A DNA stretch of 64,000 nt from Bryopsis sp. KO-2023. Taxonomy: Eukaryota > Chlorophyta > Ulvophyceae > Bryopsidales > Bryopsidaceae. Where the stretch lies: contig BSYQ01000008.1 in assembly GCA_030272585.1 (NCBI GenBank), positions 434,001-498,000 of the forward strand. The letters run 5' to 3'. Shown one piece after another: positions 20,428 to 31,926 of this stretch. The stretch's first letter is position 1. The number at the start of each line of letters is the position of its first letter. The translations under genes and the position numbers were made by a program. Below the pieces are notes generated by a model. It did not search any database, was not told where the DNA came from, and saw nothing but the letters and a program-made list of their open reading frames with translations.

Positions 20428-21918
20428 AACTGGGATAAATTTGCTCTTCGATTTTCAATGCATAAGCAGTTCATCATTTCTTAAAAAACATTTACTACAT
20501 CATATGCACAAAATCTGGTATGTTGAATGTGGGGGGCTTCCAATGAGCGCTCCAAGGATGTGCTCTTCGAGATAATTGAGAAATGCTTCAGTGATGTTCC
20601 ACAGTTTCTATTCCGCTTTTTATGTGGATATTTCGTGCTTTGTATTTTTGCTTTGTATTTTTAATTGTGTCAGGGAATGAAAATACCTAAAGAGAGTTCA
20701 GCAGGGAAAAAAATGATTCCAAATTTGATGATTTCTGTCTGGTTTAATGAATCTTTGGGAAATGGGTGGAGATATTCTGATTTATACTTTTTTGTTTTTG
20801 AGGAGGGGGAGTTTTGATCCAATTGATCGTTTGTGTGATTCTAAGCATTTTGTTTTGGGAACGGGGTTATTTTGGGAGGGATAATTGGGAATTGGCAGCG
20901 GTACCACTAATTGGTTCTTTGAGAAGTTCAGGTTGCCACAAGGGAATTTGATCATGTTCAGATAGAGAGCACAGCTCCTTGGGGGCCAGAAATGAACAAT
21001 TTTGTAATTTCTATGGATGTGAAGAATTGGGAGCTAGTAAAAGCACACTTCAGTATCATATATTGGTCATTATAAATCTACTGTGATTGATTGATTGAGA
21101 GGAAATGGAAACGAATTCTGTGATTCTCTGAAATTTGTATTTAATTTTTTTTGACCAATAGTCACCATGATTAGGCTAAGATTGAACTAGCAAGATGAGC
21201 CGTACAAGAAACAACAAACATCAAATTAGATGGCATAATAATATGCTACGTGTTCTGCTGTACTTTCTGCTGCAAAGGACATCTGAATTGTAATAGAGAA
21301 TTGACTGCCTCTTTCATTTTTCAATAGCAGTACACCCATCTTACTGTTCAAGCTCAGAGTCACTACCTCTTGACAATCCATTGACCATAGCAATACACGC
21401 CACTCTGCCCTCAATGCATTTTTTTATGTCGTGAACCTGCTCTACATTTTTTTTCTTTGCAAATTTTTAAAAACAACTGGCTGCAAGATGCAGTTCCAAG
21501 TTATAGATGGATCACAAAGACAAGAGGAGATTTAGGCAGGTCAACAAATCAATCATTCAAAGGTTACATTTTTGAGATGTGCGTTGGGGGGGGGGGGGGT
21601 GACCATTGGCAAAAATGCGTGAGTCCGGTTCCCCCTCCACACAGCAATTACCTTATTTGCTTGTTTACATCCCTAAATACCCCTTCGAAATTGCGAGCTT
21701 CAGGACCACAAGCCGTTTTGCCTGAAAGTTGCCCCAGATGCGTGTTCTCCTGAAATTAGACGTTAAGAGAGCCTGTCAAAAACCAAGCGTTGAACGAATG
21801 AATGATGTTGTGAAAATGTGAGGAAGCCTTCCGTGGTAATGAATGTCGAGAACTGTAGGGAGCGAAGGGGAGGTACAGAGACGCGACTTATTTAGCGAGT
21901 TGTGCGATAGAACCGGTG
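20428..21918. other. Spacer
   Basis: AT-rich, including the 3' region of the PAN gene and a G12 run at about 21588-21599. I see no supported gene. Confidence 0.5.
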
Positions 21919-22362
21919 CTATAACAAACAACGTTCGTTGGAAGTGGTGCTCCGTGTGCGTCTCGGTTTGTTCTGTGTGAATATTTTTGAGCGACAGCAC
22001 AAGACACATGTGTTTTTTTCAGCTGAACTTAAACGGGCAGTATCGATAACGAGCTTTTCGCTGGCTGCTTGGTCACGGACCGGGCACAAAGAAAAGACGT
22101 CGGGTGGCGCAAGTAAAACGTCAGAAATCGTCGACCCAGTCAAATTGGATCGGTAGCTCATCACAGAACGCCACTCGCAGGAAGGCGTGCGCCAGGGCTC
22201 CTCCTGCGTTCGATGGCCAAAGCTGATATCATGAAATTTCTTGTTGATGATGAAACCAACGGAGGGAATCCCTGGTTTAGCTCCAGCCTGTAGGCTTCGT
22301 TTGTTTGTCTGAACTGGCGGCTCGTTCATCCATGGGTGCGGGACGACGCGGACTTGCGCCAT
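21919..22362 (-). CDS. Hypothetical protein
   Basis: A 147-codon ATG-initiated frame without recognisable domains. The N-terminal 80 residues have balanced, protein-like composition (for example PGIPSVGFIINKKFHDISFG). It lies head to head with the GIN-domain gene, 540 bp apart. The 3' half is less convincing and may be intron or UTR; a GTCGAC at 22135 could be a weak donor. I do not recognise it. Confidence 0.35.
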   Translation of the reverse strand: MAQVRVVPHPWMNEPPVQTNKRSLQAGAKPGIPSVGFIINKKFHDISFGHRTQEEPWRTPSCEWRSVMSYRSNLTGSTISDVLLAPPDVFSLCPVRDQAASEKLVIDTARLSSAEKNTCVLCCRSKIFTQNKPRRTRSTTSNERCLL

Positions 22363-22901
22363 TGGATTCGTAAAATCGCAACGACGTTCATTCTACGACA
22401 CCAGCTTTACTATCTTTGTTATTCTTCTCAAATGAAGCGTCGATGCGAGAAGGCGTCCCTACCCACATGCTGAAGTCATGAGGGTGCCGCCATGATTCAC
22501 TTGAATTGAAACTCAAATTCTACTGACTGGCGCCACAACAAATCTCCATTGCTCCCACAGGGCGAACACTCATTGGCACGCCCAGCTTTCGGCTGCACCC
22601 GCTTTCAAGTGTCCGCCATCAAACTTCGAACCGCGTCGGGGCAACCCTCGAAACCAACGACTTCGCTTCATGTGTATCATTGTTTTGCAAAAGAATTTGG
22701 CGTTTGCTCTGAGGAAGCACGTTTTCTCGTCAGCGGTCCGACAGCAATCGTCGCATGTCGCATTCTTGTCTTCTTCGTGCCACTGCGAACGATCAACTTC
22801 ACAACATACTTTCGTTGTGAATTCGACACGCCCAGCCCTCCAACCCAACAACTAGTGGTGCACATATCGTGTTTGGTGGTGCTGGGTGCAGGTTTGTCAC
22901 A

Positions 22902-23888
22902 ATGTCGAGTGTCACGTTGTCACTTGTATGTTTCCTTGCTGTTGTGGGGAACGCGCTGTGTAAAAACAGAATAGTCCAGCTTCGTCAGTTCTCGGTGATC
23001 CACACGGAAGTGCCTTTCAATGTTTTGGTGCGGCCATCCGGTGGACAAGGCGAATATCGTATGGTCATCGACGCGGACAGGTCTGTTCGTAATGCGTTGA
23101 AGACTAACGTGGTCAACGGAGTGCTGCTCGTGTCCATGAGCGGTTCGTATTCGACGAACAGGCAGATCAAGGTCGTGTTTGAGATGCCAGCGGATCAACT
23201 GAGGAGAGTTGAGAAGATGGGAGCGAACTCGGTCGTTGTGGGGCCATCATTCAATCCCTCGACGTTCGAGGTTCTGAATAAAGGGACGGGCCTTGTGTGG
23301 GTTGTCGAGATGCGGTCGAGCAAAGTTAGGGTGAACTCGGAGGACGCTGGGACTATCTCGCTGAAAGGGCCGATTCAGGAAGTCGTGGCGACCGCTGATG
23401 GAAGCTCCAAGGTATATTTGAAGAACATCCAGGACCATGCCGATATCACAGCGCTTGGTGCCACTCAAGTCTATGTGGAGGGCCCTTCCTGGCTCAGGGT
23501 GAACGGGAAAACGGCAGTGAGTGCGTCCATCCGTGCGAGCGGAACCCGCCAGTGCGAAACGACGAGCGCGGGCTTTTTCTCGTTCACGCGACGTTGCTCC
23601 ACTTTCCTTCGAAGTAGAGTGCCCAAGTTCAACCCCACCTGGACTTGTAGCGCTTCTGGCGTCTCCAATACAAGCGGGTCGGTGAGCAGCTCCGGGGGGT
23701 CTTTTGCCACCACGAGTTTCTCGGGGAGCGCTTCAGCGAGCGCTTCTGGAAGCGCGAGGAGTTCAGGAACCTTCTCCTTCTCTGGTAGGGGCTCGTCCTC
23801 TTTTGGAGGCGTAACTTCCACCTCGGGGGGTTCCAGTTCTGCGAGGACTGGTTGCGGGGACTACATCATGGGCTACACCGGGAAGTAG
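22902..23888 (+). CDS. Secreted GIN-domain (DUF2807) protein with Ser/Gly-rich tail
   Basis: Intronless 328-aa frame from ATG 22902 (CACAATGTCG context). An in-frame GTG further upstream is less likely. Residues 1-20 are a signal peptide (MSSVTLSLVCFLAVVGNALC). Residues about 25-230 show the repeated beta-strand pattern of the putative auto-transporter adhesin head GIN domain: an FSVIHTEVPFNVLV start, then NGVLLVSMSG, IKVVFEMP and regular short strands with VxVxGPS-type turns. Then comes a Cys-containing link and about 80 residues of Ser/Gly/Thr-rich low complexity, ending in a short Cys-containing C-terminus. This family is common in bacteria, so a bacterial-origin gene that gained a signal peptide is one explanation; the composition does not stand out from neighbours. 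Likely an extracellular structural or adhesive protein. Confidence 0.75.
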   Translation: MSSVTLSLVCFLAVVGNALCKNRIVQLRQFSVIHTEVPFNVLVRPSGGQGEYRMVIDADRSVRNALKTNVVNGVLLVSMSGSYSTNRQIKVVFEMPADQLRRVEKMGANSVVVGPSFNPSTFEVLNKGTGLVWVVEMRSSKVRVNSEDAGTISLKGPIQEVVATADGSSKVYLKNIQDHADITALGATQVYVEGPSWLRVNGKTAVSASIRASGTRQCETTSAGFFSFTRRCSTFLRSRVPKFNPTWTCSASGVSNTSGSVSSSGGSFATTSFSGSASASASGSARSSGTFSFSGRGSSSFGGVTSTSGGSSSARTGCGDYIMGYTGK

Positions 23889-24998
23889 GCTGCCAGAGAT
23901 TGATAAATGTGTGGGTGTGGAAATGTGAATCGTGGATGTGATCGCAACTGGCATGAATATGGGCGTGGAGTGTTTGATGCTTCCAATGACTGCGGAAGCT
24001 TCCATTCCCTTGTGAATAAGGCAACATGAAGAACGACAATCTGGGAAGTGAAGTCCTGTGAACTCCCCGTAAGGTGGTTGGGTTTTTTTTACCTTGTCTG
24101 GAACGCAAGGGTCTTGTTTTCTGTGATGGGCTGGGTCGGATGGGTTGGGGGTTTAGGGGGTGTTTTCGTTGATCTGTGATATTTTTGCAATTATCAAACA
24201 AGGATTCTGGCGGAACAAAGAATGCGAGCCAGAGGAACAAGTAGCGGATGTTCGCATCAATGTCAGAAAAGAAAAAAGGAGAAAGGAAAAAAAAATCAAA
24301 GACTGTCTCAGCAAAGGTAGTTGGAACAAGTAGGGGAATGATGGTCGAGGGTTGACCGCACCAAAGACCCCTTATAGAAAAATTTATGAAGCGTTACCTT
24401 TTTTTAGGGCCTCAATTTCCGTGTCGGCATTTTGCTGACACGGTGTTTTAAAGAAAAAGCAGTTTTCAGAAGATGTGCATTCAGTCTGGGAGGAGTTAGA
24501 AGGGGAAAATCACTCTGCAATAGAGGGGTGGTTCTCCCTGTTTGTAATGGCAATTAATAGATAAACTGATTATGCCATCGATCCAGCATTGGCGGTGAAC
24601 TTTTTTTATTTTGAGGAGAAAACAATTCTGTGTGGGGAAAGAGAGGTGATGCTGACGTGCAGCTATGGCGGGGGTGATTGATTGTTGGACTTCCTGTAAT
24701 TTTGATGCTTTAGAAAAAAAGGAAAAGGAAAGAGAGCGAAGAAAAAAGGGCTGAGTGAGAGCAGATATTTCCTGGCTGAAAAAATCCATGTGTAATTTGA
24801 TACCTCTTGATCCAGAGTTCCTGTTGGTCCATTCAACATTCTTCTGATTTTCTTGTCAAAACAATTGCCCGATGTTGACATGCTAGGCTTCATGTACATA
24901 TATTACAAGTAAATGGCAATTTAGTTGCAGACAACAGAAAGTAAAATTTCCGTGAATTTCAATTCTTCCCTGCCGACCGTTCTGAGCTGGGCACCGAG
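23889..24998. other. Spacer
   Basis: Converging 3' regions of the GIN-domain gene and the minus-strand gene that ends at 24999. A small hairpin GTGTCGGCA...TGCTGACAC occurs near 24421-24441. No further gene seen. Confidence 0.5.
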
Positions 24999-26627
24999 TC
25001 AGCCATACATCAACATCGGTGCGTATGACACAGTCAAGCAAAACTTTCCACTGTGCATCTCGTCCTTGTATGCCTGGGCAATGAGAAAAACAGAAATATG
25101 GCAAAATTAATTCATCTGTATTCAGGATTTACCACCTTGGGACACTCCACAGCACATGCAAGCCAATCGACCAGAGGTGAAACAGCTACACCAACCATGA
25201 GATACGCAGCCTTTATGTCAGACATACCACACCATGGCTCCTTTTTCAAATCCACCACGCAAGTGAGAGATAAGGCAGAATATTGTAACCAGGAACATTT
25301 GTGACAATCCAGCACCCTCTCTGGATGAATGAAACCATAAAAACATAAAAAAACATAATCATGGCACGCACAGGGAGCCCTCACCTCGAATATGACACCC
25401 AGCTCCTCGTCCAGAGATGGGCAAAATTTATGCACATACACAAACTGAGCAAAACACAAGGAAATGATGCTCTGATGAAAAAAAATCAACCTCACATAAT
25501 CAATCCATCAACATCTACACACAACATCGTAGAAAATCAAGAAATGGTTACCTCGTCGTTCTCTGCTTCGTGCAGCACACTTTCCTGCATTGCGTTTTGG
25601 GTTTTGAAGTTTGAATAAAAAAATAATTTGGAGATTTACCCCAAAGTTACTACGATAGCACCATAGAGGCAAAAAAAATTCGGAAAAGAAAGCACCAATA
25701 AAACGTGCCGAACCCACCACTCTTTAAGTATGAAACTCAAATTTTCCAAACAGACTTGCTACCCTTGTTCGTTCACATCGTCCAGCTGATGATATTTTTC
25801 AAAAAAAACAAAGGAGGGATGGGGGAACAATGAAACCGTCAAATCATTGGACAGATGAATTTCTCACGAGAAATATCAAACGGCTCACCAGTTGTTCAGA
25901 TTCCAATTGGCTTTTCAGCTTTCTTTTCAAGTAATCCACCACTGCAGAAAAAGGCTTCAAGGGGTCAAACTAAGAAACACACACACCCATCCCAACAATT
26001 ACGAAGGGTTATCTGTTCCTGGAATAAAATTGCTGGTGAAAAAAAAAGCAGAGTGATGGACAAAAAATTCAATGCCTATTTCAAGTTCAAATTAGATTAT
26101 ATCCTCAACGAAAGAACGAGAAATTGCTTCATGCAGGACTTTTTCACCTTCAGCTGTTTAGTTGGGTTTCCATCCAAACATGGAGCCCCTCCCTCTGCTT
26201 TGAACAACACCAACACTGAATAAAACAGCAAAAAAAAACACACGTCTGTTCATTTATTTAGGGAAATAAAAATTGCTACTTGTGAAAAGAAATAAGACAG
26301 ATTTCATATTTCATATTTTTTTTCAACCACCGAAGTTTTTCTCTCATTGAAATTCGTCTGCGATGACCCCAGTACATGGAAACACATCCAAATTGTACAA
26401 AAATTGATGCTTTTTGATGGTAAAAATGCTGCTGATCTTGATCTTGAATATTTTCCTTCCGAATTTGAACTGCATGACTCATCAAGGGCAGGGTGAAGTG
26501 GCCATCTCAACAAACTCCCGCTCAGGTTCCAGTTTCTTTTTTTGTAAAAACCGCCTGCTGGCTTCGATACTTTCGAAGGGTCCGATTTTCCAAACAGCAG
26601 AAACACACCTTTGGCTCCTTCCGCCAT
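24999..26627 (-). CDS. Putative multi-exon gene, function unknown
   Basis: Supported exons on the minus strand: 25941-25889, 25584-25552, 25444-25385, 25318-25136 and 25073-24999 (TGA). The last four join in phase 0 with good donors (GTAACC, GTGAGG, GTGGTA) and acceptors, and the last encodes a plausible C-terminus (KFCLTVSYAPMLMYG). The 25318-25136 exon carries a hydrophobic stretch (AAYLMVGVAVSPLVDWLACA). A likely start is ATG 26627 (MAEGAK, followed by a GTGTGT donor), head to head with the four-TM gene 420 bp away, but the exons between 26608 and 25941 are not resolved. I do not recognise the family. Confidence 0.45.
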
Positions 26628-27047
26628 TCAACACCAGATTTCGTACGAACGAAACCACGAGGGTAGAACCGGCTCACCCGGTCTTCCAACCGTTCCAACA
26701 GCAAGAAAAGAGGGTGATTTCAAGAAACAGCAGTAGTTTGCAGGCCCTCTTGACCAGAGCGGGTTTCGTCAAACCACTGCATCCCGCGGGGTGGGAGCGC
26801 TGTCGGTGTCGACAGACGGGCTGTGGGGGTCCTTTTCGTAATTATTTTCAATTCGAGCGATTTAAACTACCTCTACAATTGGCTGCCAAAATTTCCGCCA
26901 AGGAAAAGACAGACGTCCTTCAAGGAAAAGAAACACACACACAGGAGTGTTCCAAGCCGCTCGAGGTCGCTGGAGAAAACTCGCCGTGCTGAGTTTTCTG
27001 CTGGCTGTTTTTTTTCTCAGCACGCCCGCTAGCGCTGGGAGCAGTGC

Positions 27048-28265
27048 ATGTTCACGAGCGAAGATTTGGAAAGGCTTCAGATGGGGAACCCTTGGAAACG
27101 GTGGAACCAGCGCCTGGGGTTCAGAAAACTCGACGAACCGGTGAAAGAGGAGGATGAGCCCGAGCCAGAAATCAAACCGGCGCCTTCTCGGGAATCCGAG
27201 ACTGCCCCCCTGCTGGTTCGAAACTCCTTGCAGCCCAGCGCCAGCGCTCCATCCGCGCCCGACTTGATTTCCGGACCAGACCCCGCCCCTGCCCCTATGT
27301 CACGCACGAGAAGTGGGAACCCGTTCGACACGCACAGCGAAATGCCCACGGCCACGCCAATGTCTCGACACCCTGGATACGCACCGTACTACACTGTTCG
27401 CTTTTCGGGGGGTGCAGCTCCGCAGATTCAACTGCCACCGGTTCCCCCCCCGTATGGCCACCAAGGTCCACCCAGCGCGCCCGGAGGTCCACCTGGTGGG
27501 GAATATCCTCCAGGGGGTGGTCCCCAGGGAATTGCTGGTCAAGATGGTGACGGAAGCAACGATGGGGACAAGAATGACGATACCGTCGTCGAAGTGGAGC
27601 CAGACCCTCGGGAGAGGTCGGCTGTGAAAGACACGCCGTTTTTCGTGACGATGCTGTTCGCGGTGACGATTCTCGTCTTGTTCATCCACTTGCCGCTGGG
27701 GATTATGATTGGGAACTACATGCGGTCGATATCGGTGGTGATAATGGTAGGGCCCCTGGGGGGCATTCTGGGGCTCATGGCGGTGTACATCACTCCGTGC
27801 GAGTGCGTGGCCACCCGCGAACAAGCGGTCGGCAGGATCCGCTATTTGGGAATGACAGCAATCATTCTGGACTTGGTTGGGGCCGTCGTGATGCCTCTTT
27901 CCGTGTATTCTATGGAGTGCCCTGGTCGAGATGGGGAGCCTTACAACAACAGCTGCCAGTTCATGAGAATTCCCGCGCAAGGCGTGGGCATGGCTGCAGC
28001 ACTTTCCACGGCAATCCATCTCTTCTTGATGATCATCGTCAGAGGCAGCGCCGATAAGCTGGCGTTGCTGGTCACGGAGTTCGACGAGGAGGAGGAGGAT
28101 GAGAACTCTGATTCGGATTCAGATTCGGACTCGGAGGATGAAGAAGAGAGGAGGAGGAGGGAAGAAAAAGAAAAGGAGAGGGAGAAGAAACGCAAGGCGA
28201 AAGAAAAGGCCAAAAAGGCCAAAGAGAAGGAAAAGGCCAAGAATGCCAAAAACAAAAAGAAGTAG
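27048..28265 (+). CDS. Four-transmembrane protein with proline-rich N-terminus and charged C-terminus
   Basis: A single 405-codon frame from ATG 27048. Residues 1-195 are an acidic then Pro/Gly-rich cytoplasmic region. Four hydrophobic helices follow at about 199-224, 230-250, 266-288 and 310-331. The second extracellular loop has two cysteines and an NNS sequon (ECPGRDGEPYNNSC), the layout of MARVEL- or MS4A-type tetraspan proteins. The tail is an acidic Ser/Asp/Glu block followed by about 45 Lys/Glu-rich residues, likely a long charged helix. No enzymatic motif. An upstream TTTTTCTCAG at 27011-27020 could be a 5' UTR intron acceptor. The coding frame is strongly favoured over the long antisense ORF by its hydrophobic periodicity. 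Confidence 0.7.
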   Translation: MFTSEDLERLQMGNPWKRWNQRLGFRKLDEPVKEEDEPEPEIKPAPSRESETAPLLVRNSLQPSASAPSAPDLISGPDPAPAPMSRTRSGNPFDTHSEMPTATPMSRHPGYAPYYTVRFSGGAAPQIQLPPVPPPYGHQGPPSAPGGPPGGEYPPGGGPQGIAGQDGDGSNDGDKNDDTVVEVEPDPRERSAVKDTPFFVTMLFAVTILVLFIHLPLGIMIGNYMRSISVVIMVGPLGGILGLMAVYITPCECVATREQAVGRIRYLGMTAIILDLVGAVVMPLSVYSMECPGRDGEPYNNSCQFMRIPAQGVGMAAALSTAIHLFLMIIVRGSADKLALLVTEFDEEEEDENSDSDSDSDSEDEEERRRREEKEKEREKKRKAKEKAKKAKEKEKAKNAKNKKK

Positions 28266-28426
28266 GAGCAGCAGCAGGGAATAGAAAGAAAAAAGTGTGG
28301 GTGGGATGGGTGGGTTTTTTGAGTTTAGGGTTTGGGAAGAAGGGGGGGGGGTCTTAAGGGTGGTGGAGAAATAGGAGTGATCTGACACTTTTAGCCCACA
28401 GAAAAAAAAAACCAGGATTAAAAAGA

Positions 28427-28462
<36 letters not shown>

Positions 28463-31046
28463 TCAAAAAAAAAAATACAAAAAAAAAAGAAAAGCAAAAT
28501 GCAAAGGAAGAGAAAGACGAAGGATTAATGATAAACAGAAAAAGAAAATGTCAAGATGTGTTTGTTTGTTTTTTTTGGAAAAATTTCACAAGTGTTACAT
28601 CTATAATTTATACGTTCGTGCCGAACAGTCAAGGGCACGATTTTTTTCAACCGTTCAGTGGAAAATTGGGCTTTCTTTTCGTCCTGCTTCAATGGGTTAG
28701 GTGGGGTTTATTTATGTAGCAGCATTAGGGTTGCTTCAATCGAAAAATATATCGTCATGCATTTTGGGCCGTCGAGAATTTTCTGGCCAAGATTTGGATC
28801 TGGCCAAAAAGGTCCTCACCGAAATGAAAAGAAAAAAGAAGAAAAAACATTCGGAAGCAATTTTTCGATGTATTTTTTTTATGGTGAGTAGATCTGCCAT
28901 TGTTTTTTTTTTCGTCGAAGGGAAAGCATATATAGGTTATTAAAAAAAAGGAACAGGGGGTTGAAAGCTCAAGGTCAATGGATGACTGAGTGGCATTTGG
29001 GATTTAAAAAAAAAAAAAGATTTAAAAAGAAAACAAAAATTCGGATCAATCTGAGAGATGGGGTTGCTTGGTTTTTTGCATGGGTCCAATTTGGTGCTTG
29101 GATCAGTTGCTGTCGGTCAGACTCAGAGGGTTGGGTGAAATGGGTGGGTGTTTTTTTTTTGTCGTGTTTTGTCTTTTTTATTGCTTGAGAGCTCAAATCT
29201 TTCTTTTTTCGTCCGAAAAGAAAGTCCGTCTCATGTGCTGAGTCCTGTGAAATTTATACAGAAAAGTTTGAAGGGGGGGGGGTGGGCGGCGGGGGTATTC
29301 TCGTTCGTTTTGGGGGGAGTTGGGCTCGAACCTCTGATCTCTAGAAAGCGGGGTGTGTGTTTATATTTCTTTTTTTACCAATTATTGACAAAAATGTTGG
29401 CTACTGGGAAAAAGGAAGAAGAAGAAGAAGAAGAAGAAAAAGAGAACGATTCGTTGGGTGATTGCAGGGAAAACTGACGGTGAACAAGTTTTTTTTATTT
29501 TTTTTATTGGTGTTGGGCTATAACGAGTTTAAATGGTGGGGGCAACTCTGTCCATTTTTTTTTGGAGGGGGGGGTTGTGGGAATGAAGAGGTGCCCAATA
29601 AGTTCACTGGAAAAAACAAACCGAAAAAAAAAAGCGAGAGGGGCGCGAGTGGGGAATAATGTTGGGGTTGGATTATGTGACTAATTAAAAGCCCTTTTTT
29701 TCAAGAAGCCAAGGATAGAAGTTTGTTTTTGTGTTTTGGTCGGAAGGACATTGAAAGAGATCGATTGGGACGTGTTGAGACTTGACTGCGCTCCACAGTG
29801 TATGTAAGTGTTCTTTTCTTTTCTTTCCCTTTTTTTTCCCTGTCGTCTTCAATTTTCGTTTCAAAGGACACTACGTCATGTCAATTATGTCAATTATTAA
29901 CACGGCAAAGGATAAAAAAAAAGAAAGTGTCGCTGGTTCGCTTGCAAGAGATCAACCTCTTTTTTGTTTTTCGAGCAATTACAAACAGGAAAAACCCCTG
30001 GTCCCTTCTCCCCTTAGGCTGCCAGGGATGTACCTTCGGTTGCAAGTTTTGGCTGTACCAGGCGGTACAGTACCATTGGGAAAAAATATAGAGATAAAAG
30101 AAAAAGAAAGAAAAAGAAAGAAGTATTTAAAAGTGTATTTCCAGGGCATTGTTCAACTGTGGTGTGGATATTTTTTTTTGGGGGGGGGCAATCTGGGTTG
30201 ATGATATTTCACGGTTTCTTAAGAAATTTGTTAAGGAAGATGGTTGGGTGCCAGAACCTGTTGATACAATGAGTGGCTGGAAAGCTCCGGATAGGTTTTA
30301 CGTTTTGCTGGATCTTCAAAGCGAGGGTGGTTATAACTTATAACCATAATATTAATCTGCGTATTTTTTGAGGTGATTTGAGGTTAGGTTTTTCTGCACA
30401 GTGCAAAGCCTGTGTTAAAACACAACACTGCGGCTAGAAAAAAAAGAACGCAGTGTTTTCTTTAGTGCATCAAGTTTATATAAATATTCTTATTGTGCAT
30501 CTGTTGGGGTGATATTTTGAGGGGCAAAAAAAAAAAGATGGGAGATGTTGAGAAGAAATTTGAATGACATTTGCGTGTAGATTTGGGGTTCATCCATGGG
30601 CACAGAAGATTATCATGTAATTCGTAAAGTGGGTTCTTTGTGATTCTTTGTCTGAATTTTTTCTTGGGGGGGGGGGGTGGTTTCCGTTTCGCATGCAACA
30701 CACTTTGGGGTTGTGATTTTACAATGAAAAAGGATGTTCAGAGACTGTATGCACCTCATGATAAACATTTCTACGATTTAATTTGTCTGGTATGGAAAAT
30801 CTGAAGCCATTCCAGCCAACCTCCACCTTATATTTCCTTGTTAATGGAGATATGCGGTTGAATATGGGATCATTACCCAGCAAAAGAAAATATCAAAGGT
30901 TTTATTGCTCGAGGAGAGAAGTGGTGTTTCATTCGTTTTCGTGAAAGGGGGGATGAATGAGTGGCTCCTGTGTAAACATTGACTTATTAGCATAACCAAT
31001 GTAATCATTGATTGATTGAAAAAAAAACAAAAAAAACAACCGAGGT
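28266..31046. other. Homopolymer-rich spacer with microsatellites
   Basis: (TA)n at about 28428-28463, (GAA)n at about 29417-29441, and many A-, T- and G-runs (for example 29272-29283 and 30668-30678). The ORFs are low-complexity. I see no supported gene. Confidence 0.6.
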
Positions 31047-31523
31047 TCAATCGTGACTTGGATTGGGTTGAGATTTCAAAGAGTGAATAAAGCGTGCATG
31101 GGAATTTTCGTTTCCAATTTCTCTACAGAAGTGTGACATGTACAGCTGGACTTCGAGGTCCGGGCGCATGAATACTGCATGGTCGCTGAACACGTGGAGT
31201 TGGCGCCCCTCGTGAAGATATCTGGTCGACTTCTGCATGCTGTCGTCATCGATTGCGCCATTCTGTGTGGGGCGCTCAGCAAGAAGCGCCCGCAGAAATC
31301 GGAATTTGGGATCGTACACAAACAGCCCACAGTCACGAATTCTCGCTGTCGATTCGGTCTGACGCGCATGGAATGAGTCATGCGAGGCGGTCGGAACAAA
31401 ATAGCGTTCCGCTTGCTGCGAGGCCAACAGAATCAAGTCGTTTGCAGCACGCATGAACACATTTTGTTTGTTGAGATAGCTGCCCAGATCAGAAATCGCG
31501 AGCGCGCACCAACCAAAGTCCAC
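31047..31523 (-). CDS. Hypothetical protein fragment
   Basis: 158-codon frame with protein-like composition (for example YDPKFRFLRALLAERP, DHAVFMRPDLEVQLYMSHF). In the same frame it can be followed upstream to about 31590, where a stop intervenes. An overlapping minus-strand frame, 31489-31806, may be the 5' part if there is a frameshift or an unseen intron. No family recognised. It would be divergent to the type I membrane protein gene. Confidence 0.35.
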   Translation of the reverse strand: MDFGWCALAISDLGSYLNKQNVFMRAANDLILLASQQAERYFVPTASHDSFHARQTESTARIRDCGLFVYDPKFRFLRALLAERPTQNGAIDDDSMQKSTRYLHEGRQLHVFSDHAVFMRPDLEVQLYMSHFCREIGNENSHARFIHSLKSQPNPSHD

Positions 31524-31675
31524 GACACGCTTTTTGCCCTTCTTGTTTCTGTGTGAAGGTAGAGCGATGAAACACTCTGAGCTCCATCACATCCCCCGCG
31601 TGCGGTTCGTTAAGCTGCACCAGCTCAAAATTTCGCGCTACGGAATTCCCCGTTCGAAAGGGTTTGTGGACACTC

Positions 31676-31706
31676 GTGTGGATTCGAATGCAATTCGAAT
31701 CCACAC
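31676..31706. repeat. 31-bp near-perfect palindrome in a divergent promoter
   Basis: 14-bp arms GTGTGGATTCGAAT (31676-31689) and its exact complement (31693-31706) around a 3-nt centre GCA. It lies about 220 bp upstream of the ATG at 31927. Confidence 0.9.
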
Positions 31707-31926
31707 TCCTCACTGCAAAGAGTTTCGTTCGAGATAAAAAAAAGACATCACCAGTTTCCCAGAATAAAAGGTTGAACGTGTTTTGGGATTCAGGTTGAAA
31801 GAGCATTCGGAAGGTCTGGTGGCTTTTGCGTTTTTTGGCGCTGGGTGAAGCTACGGGGGATTAGAAGGGTGGACGAAAGAAAAAACAGAAAACAGAAATT
31901 ATCTAACTTAAACCGTACGCGGAAGG

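Noticed and set aside
27300..28019. 239-codon minus-strand ORF antisense to the four-TM gene
   Set aside because: Composition is rich in His, Arg and Pro without periodic structure; it mirrors the GC-rich plus-strand gene, which shows clear membrane helices.
29310..29350. B-box-like GGTTCGAGCCC on the minus strand
   Set aside because: No A-box and no cloverleaf around it.
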